The notes under the pieces are model-generated. The model searched no databases, was not told where the DNA came from, and was given only the letters and a program-made list of their open reading frames with translations. This document shows, piece after piece, positions 13,022-16,122 of a stretch of DNA of 16,122 bases. Where the stretch lies: positions 1 to 16,122 of the forward strand of contig JBOIEQ010000101.1 in assembly GCA_050741255.1 (NCBI GenBank). Reading direction: 5' to 3'. The position numbers were made by a program, and so were the translations under genes. Position 1 is the stretch's first letter. Every line of letters begins with the position of its first letter. The stretch is from CAZXNF01 sp050741255 (GTDB lineage Bacteria; Pseudomonadota; Gammaproteobacteria; Burkholderiales; SG8-41).

Positions 13022-14836
13022 CTGCTGGCGCGCGTCGAGCGCGGCCCAGCGCTCGAACTTCACCGCGATCGCCTGCTCGATTTCCTTCGCGCGCAGGCGG
13101 TCGGCTTTTACCTTGTCCGCGCCCTGCCGGTGGTAATCGGGGGCCGACATGCGCGCCGCCAGCGCCTGCTGTTCGCGTTCCAGCGTTTCCAGTTCCGCCG
13201 GCAGCGCCTGCAGCTCGCGCTGCTCCTTGAACGACAGTTTCGGCCGCTTGACCGCGGGTGTGGGCGTGGGCGGAAGAACCGCGGCCACCGGCGCCGCGAC
13301 TCCGGCAGCCGGCTTCACCCGCTGGGCGAGCCAGTCGCTGTAGCCGCCGACGTATTCCTTCCACACGCCCTCGCCCAACGCGGGCTCCAATACCAGCGTC
13401 TGCGTCACCACGTTGTCGAGGAAGGTGCGATCGTGGCTCACCAGCAGCAGCGTGCCGGCGTAGGTCTGCAGCGTTTCCTCCAGCAGCTCCAGCGACTCGA
13501 TGTCGAGGTCATTGGTCGGTTCGTCGAGCACCAGCAGGTTCGCCGGCTGCGCGAACAGGCGCGCGAGCAGCAGGCGGTTGCGTTCGCCGCCCGAGAGCAT
13601 CTTCACCGGTGCCTGCGCGCGTTGCGGCGGAAACAGGAAGTCGGCCAGGTACGACAGCACGTGCTTGCGGCCGCCCGCAGTCTCCACCCAGTCACCGCCA
13701 GGGCTGATCGTGTCCGCGAGCGTGCGCTCCGGATCGAGCTGCGCGCGCATCTGGTCGAAGTACGCCACCTGCAGCTTGGTGCCGAGCTGGATCGTGCCGG
13801 AATCCGCCTCCAGTTGCCCGAGGATCAGCTTCAGCAGCGTCGTCTTGCCCGCGCCGTTGGGGCCGATCAGTCCCAGCCGGTCACCGCGCATCACCCGCAG
13901 CGTGAGCTTGTTCACCACCGTGCGGTCGCCGTAGCGCTTCGTCACGTCTTCGAGTTCCGCCACCAGCTTGCCCGAGCGTTCGCCCGCGTCCAGGCCGAGT
14001 TTCACGTCGCCGATGCGCTCGCGCCGCGCGCCGCGCTCCAGGCGCAGCGCTTCCAGCCGCCGCACCCGGCCTTCGTCGCGCGTGCGGCGCGCCTGTACGC
14101 CCTTGCGTATCCACACCTCCTCCTGCGCCCAGAACTTGTCGAACTTGCGACGCTCGACCTTTTCGGCCGCCAACTGGTCGGCCTTGCGCGTTTCGTAAGT
14201 GGCGAAGTTGCCCGGATAGGAACGCAGCAGGCCGCGGTCCAGCTCGATGATGCGGGTGGCGACCGCGTCGAGAAACGTGCGGTCATGCGTGATCACGATG
14301 GAGGATTTCTGCTTCAGCAGCAGTTCCTCGACCAGCATGATGCCGTCGAGGTCCAGATGGTTCGTCGGCTCGTCGAGCAGCAGCAGATCGGGCGCCATCG
14401 CAAATGCCAGCGCCAGCGCCGCGCGCTTGCGCTCGCCCCCGGAAGCCGATGCCGGTGAAGCCTCCTCGTTCATCCCGAAGCGGTGCAGGAACTCCACCAG
14501 CCGCGCTTCCACGCGCCAACGCTCGCGGTCGTCGTGGTTCGCGGCGTGCGTCTCTTCGAAGGCGCCGCGGAGCACCAGGCTCTCGCGCAGCGTTTCCGCG
14601 GGCGGCAGTACCGGCTCCTGCTCCACCAGAATGACGCGCAGCCCGTCGCCGCCATGCACCTTGCCGTCATCCAGCGCGGCGCGCCCGGCCAGAATGTTCA
14701 GCAGCGAGGACTTACCGGTACCGTTGCGGCCGATCAGGCCGAGGCGCTCGCCCTCCTCGACCACGAGGTTGGCGGAATCGAGTAGCGGATGCAGTCCGAA
14801 GGCAAGTTCGGCGTCCTGGAGGGAAATCAGAGGCAT
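13016..14836 (-). CDS. uup: ABC-F family ATPase Uup
   Basis: This 606-residue soluble protein has two ABC ATPase domains and no membrane segments, the ABC-F arrangement associated with ribosomes and, for Uup, with DNA-transposition and ribosome-assembly phenotypes. Domain 1 has Walker A GRNGTGKSS (36-44), signature SGGERKR (132-138) and Walker B LLLLDEPTNHLD (151-162). The interdomain linker contains the Uup-typical EEVWIRKGVQARRTRDEGR (239-257). Domain 2 has GPNGAGKTT (325-333), LSGGERNRLLLARL (414-427) and LLVLDEPTNDLD (434-445). A Pro/Ala linker leads to a charged C-terminal coiled coil (about 545-606), the Uup DNA-binding-type extension. The start ATG 14836 has no obvious Shine-Dalgarno; a perfect hairpin sits just upstream. 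It appears unrelated to the selenoprotein set. Confidence 0.93.
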   Translation of the reverse strand: MPLISLQDAELAFGLHPLLDSANLVVEEGERLGLIGRNGTGKSSLLNILAGRAALDDGKVHGGDGLRVILVEQEPVLPPAETLRESLVLRGAFEETHAANHDDRERWRVEARLVEFLHRFGMNEEASPASASGGERKRAALALAFAMAPDLLLLDEPTNHLDLDGIMLVEELLLKQKSSIVITHDRTFLDAVATRIIELDRGLLRSYPGNFATYETRKADQLAAEKVERRKFDKFWAQEEVWIRKGVQARRTRDEGRVRRLEALRLERGARRERIGDVKLGLDAGERSGKLVAELEDVTKRYGDRTVVNKLTLRVMRGDRLGLIGPNGAGKTTLLKLILGQLEADSGTIQLGTKLQVAYFDQMRAQLDPERTLADTISPGGDWVETAGGRKHVLSYLADFLFPPQRAQAPVKMLSGGERNRLLLARLFAQPANLLVLDEPTNDLDIESLELLEETLQTYAGTLLLVSHDRTFLDNVVTQTLVLEPALGEGVWKEYVGGYSDWLAQRVKPAAGVAAPVAAVLPPTPTPAVKRPKLSFKEQRELQALPAELETLEREQQALAARMSAPDYHRQGADKVKADRLRAKEIEQAIAVKFERWAALDARQQA

Positions 14837-14847
14837 AGTGTGACGTC

Positions 14848-14867
14848 ATGCCGACGCGAGTCGGCAT
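14848..14867. repeat. Perfect 8-bp hairpin with GCGA loop upstream of uup (REP-like or 5' UTR element)
   Basis: ATGCCGAC (14848-14855) and GTCGGCAT (14860-14867) flank GCGA. The element is 11 nt upstream of the uup start and 27 nt downstream of the PIN toxin stop. It could be a dispersed extragenic palindrome, a transcript end for the toxin gene, or a uup leader hairpin. On the minus strand the T7 run comes before the hairpin, so it is not a standard intrinsic terminator. Confidence 0.45.
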
Positions 14868-14894
14868 CCATGCAGACAGTTGAAAAAAAGCGCA

Positions 14895-15341
14895 CTACTC
14901 GTCCAGCAACTTTCTGAACGCTTCCGGCGCCAGGATGGGGATACGCGAAAATCCGGCCAAGGCGAGCAGATCCCGATCGCAGCTGACCAAGGCATCCGCC
15001 CGCGCCGCATACGCGAGCGCGAGGAACTTCTGATCCTCCCGGTCGCGACACACCGGCACGCCCTTGCGTGCGCTCACACGGCTGACGGTCTCCGCATGCT
15101 CGAGATACTGGGACAACAAGGACTTGGCGTCTTCGCCGTCAAAGCCGAACCTGGGATAGGCCAGCACCCGCACCAGTTCCGCGAGCGTCTCCCGTCCCAC
15201 CAGCGGCACCACGCGTCGACCGGACCAGGCTTCCCGCAGCCATGCCAGCCGGCCACCGCGAAACACCAGCGCCGACACCACGACGTTGGTATCGAAAACA
15301 ACGCGCGGCGATGGGCCTGCTACTTCTTCCTGCGCGCCCAC
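14895..15341 (-). CDS. PIN-domain ribonuclease toxin (VapC-like)
   Basis: This 148-residue PIN-domain protein is a predicted Mg-dependent RNase toxin. The acidic residues are in place: D17 in VVFDTNVVVSALV, E55 in ETLAELVRVLAYPRF, D103 in CRDREDQKFLALA, and D122/D124 in LVSCDRDLLAL. It begins at GTG 15341 and overlaps the antitoxin's 3' end by 22 nt, so the two are translationally coupled; an internal start would remove residues ahead of the first catalytic Asp without improving the fit. The pattern fits the PIN subgroup often annotated as putative toxin-antitoxin toxin component. The target RNA is unknown. Confidence 0.9.
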   Translation of the reverse strand: MGAQEEVAGPSPRVVFDTNVVVSALVFRGGRLAWLREAWSGRRVVPLVGRETLAELVRVLAYPRFGFDGEDAKSLLSQYLEHAETVSRVSARKGVPVCRDREDQKFLALAYAARADALVSCDRDLLALAGFSRIPILAPEAFRKLLDE

Positions 15342-15544
15342 TGCACCGCGTCCTCGACGTCTTTCTCGGAAATGCCGAGCGACTCGGTTTTGTCCCAGAC
15401 GCCTTCGAGACTGGCCACCTTCGCCGGCAGCAATACGATCCGGCCCTTTTCCGCGCGGACCTCGAAATACCGCGCACCCGGAAACCGGCTGACGACCGCC
15501 TTCGGCAGCGTGAGCTGGTTCTTGGAAGTCAGTTTGGCAATCAT
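15320..15544 (-). CDS. AbrB/MazE-type antitoxin (VapB-like)
   Basis: This 74-residue protein starts with the swapped-hairpin SpoVT-AbrB DNA-binding domain (MIAKLTSKNQLTLPKAVVSRF, then FEVRAEKGRIVLLPAK). A C-terminal segment (VWDKTESLGISEKDVEDAVQWARRKK) would wrap the toxin. It is upstream of and overlaps the PIN toxin gene, the usual antitoxin-first order. ATG 15544 follows a perfect palindrome that also includes the AAGGA ribosome site, indicating autorepression by antitoxin or toxin-antitoxin dimers. Confidence 0.9.
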   Translation of the reverse strand: MIAKLTSKNQLTLPKAVVSRFPGARYFEVRAEKGRIVLLPAKVASLEGVWDKTESLGISEKDVEDAVQWARRKK

Positions 15545-15547
15545 TTC

Positions 15548-15572
15548 AGGATTCCTTACTGTAAGGAATCCT
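15548..15572. promoter_or_regulatory. 25-bp perfect palindrome, operator of the toxin-antitoxin genes
   Basis: AGGATTCCTTAC (15548-15559) and GTAAGGAATCCT (15561-15572) are exact reverse complements around one base. On the minus strand this lies 3 nt before the antitoxin ATG, covers its AAGGA ribosome site, and abuts a TAGAAT -10-like hexamer (15574-15579). Repressor bound here would block transcription start. Confidence 0.75.
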
Positions 15573-15573
15573 T

Positions 15574-15602
15574 ATTCTACACGCGCCCCCCGAAGTTTTG
15601 TC
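15574..15602 (-). promoter_or_regulatory. Candidate promoter of the toxin-antitoxin genes
   Basis: The minus strand reads GACAAA (15597-15602) as a weak -35 and TAGAAT (15574-15579) as a good -10, with 17 bp between them. The -10 touches the palindromic operator. The -35 is poor, so the position rests mainly on the -10 and the operator. Confidence 0.35.
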
Positions 15603-15617
15603 CTGCAAAACCACGGC

Positions 15618-15863
15618 TTAGCGCTTCTCCGCCACCACCCGTCCCTGCGCGTTCGTATAGACACGGTAGCGGTTGCCGTCCTTGCACGTCGCGAGGAAGT
15701 CGTTTTCAGCCTGGCGCTGCGCGGACACCACCTGTCCGCAAGGCAATCCCAGCAGCGCGATCACCGACGTCAGGTCCTTGGTGGCCGAAACATCGTCCGC
15801 CGCGAACACCGGCGCGGCCAGCAATGCCGCCGCGAGCGCGATCCTGTTCATCCCAAAATGCAT
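15618..15863 (-). CDS. Small secreted protein of unknown function
   Basis: From ATG 15863 this is an 81-residue protein with a clear Sec signal peptide (MHFGMNRIALAAALLAAPVFA, cut before ADDVSA). The mature part is about 60 residues with only two cysteines (in GLPCGQVV and LATCKDG), which could form a disulfide in the periplasm. AGGAG lies 7 nt before this ATG; ATG 15851 is an alternative start, and the longer frame to 15896 is unlikely because it overlaps the upstream gene. It starts 16 nt after the stop of the upstream minus-strand gene, so the two are probably co-transcribed. I do not recognise the family. Confidence 0.75.
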   Translation of the reverse strand: MHFGMNRIALAAALLAAPVFAADDVSATKDLTSVIALLGLPCGQVVSAQRQAENDFLATCKDGNRYRVYTNAQGRVVAEKR

Positions 15864-15879
15864 GCCGTATCTCCTCACC

Positions 15880-16122
15880 TCAGTTGATCGAAGCAAACTT
15901 CACAGGGTCCGAAAGCACGCCCCACAACGGTTCGCGCGAGGTCGCCACCGCATTCGCCAGCGGCGGATCGCCGTCCTGCAGCAGCGACAGCACCTTGAGC
16001 AGCAGCAGGTCGTAGGCCTGCCGCACCTGCGAGGGGCTCGGCTTGCCCTTGTTCTGGTGCATGGCCCGCACCTGATCGAGGAGATCGTCCACCTGGTTCT
16101 TGAGCGTCAGCTTGGTGAAGAC
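15880..16122 (-). CDS. Conserved protein of unknown function, C-terminal part (cut by right edge)
   Basis: The minus-strand frame is open from base 16122 to TGA 15880-15882, giving 80 visible residues, so the start is outside the window. The visible part is mostly helical, with QVDDLLDQVRAMHQNKGKPSPSQVRQAYDLLLLKVLSLLQDGDPPLANAV, and ends LWGVLSDPVKFASIN. There is no membrane segment or recognisable catalytic motif in this portion. The DPVKFASI ending close to the stop is typical of a complete C-terminus. The family is not recognised. Confidence 0.7.
   Translation of the reverse strand, partial: VFTKLTLKNQVDDLLDQVRAMHQNKGKPSPSQVRQAYDLLLLKVLSLLQDGDPPLANAVATSREPLWGVLSDPVKFASIN

Noticed and set aside
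12766..13230. Overlapping ATG frame starting at ATGAGGGTCC across the recoded TGA
   Set aside because: Its product is Arg/His-rich and low in complexity, with no match to family patterns. The frame through the TGA continues the UGSC domain instead.
1..16122. CRISPR array, tRNA, rRNA, insertion sequence or attachment site
   Set aside because: No direct-repeat array, cloverleaf, rRNA-like segment, transposase or terminal inverted repeats could be seen.

Overview
The window is GC-rich and gene-dense. The two Bug/TctC-type solute-binding proteins without transporter genes, the LysR regulator and the overall codon style suggest a betaproteobacterium, probably Burkholderiales. This is inferred from gene content alone. 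The central feature is two probable selenoprotein genes. In each, an in-frame TGA is followed by GGG TCC TGC/TGT, so both would read U-G-S-C, the signature of the uncharacterised UGSC selenoprotein family. A short hairpin with a GU-containing loop, resembling a bacterial SECIS, lies 20 to 26 nt downstream in both.

Layout. Positions 1-609 hold the 3' end of a proline-rich protein cut by the window edge. Positions 775-4258 (minus) carry a LysR regulator, a Bug-type periplasmic binding protein and a glutamate-1-semialdehyde-aminomutase-like class III aminotransferase. Positions 4382-13009 (plus, divergent from lysR) hold a threonine-synthase-like PLP enzyme, a class V aminotransferase-like PLP enzyme and a 569-residue selenoprotein (UGSC domain fused to a partner domain). 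These are followed by a glutathione S-transferase, a second Bug protein, two tandem stand-alone copies of the partner domain and a 176-residue stand-alone UGSC selenoprotein. After a convergent junction come ordinary genes on the minus strand: the ABC-F ATPase uup, a PIN-toxin/AbrB-antitoxin pair with a 25-bp palindromic operator, a small secreted protein, and the 3' end of another gene.

How the genes may work together. The same two domains occur fused in one gene and as adjacent separate genes downstream, which argues that UGSC and partner proteins act together. The surrounding PLP enzymes, glutathione S-transferase and periplasmic binding proteins suggest a LysR-controlled pathway for taking up and transforming an organic acid or amino-acid-like compound with a selenol redox step. 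The substrate cannot be read from the sequence. Standard gene calling would truncate both selenoproteins at about 97 residues and misname what follows.
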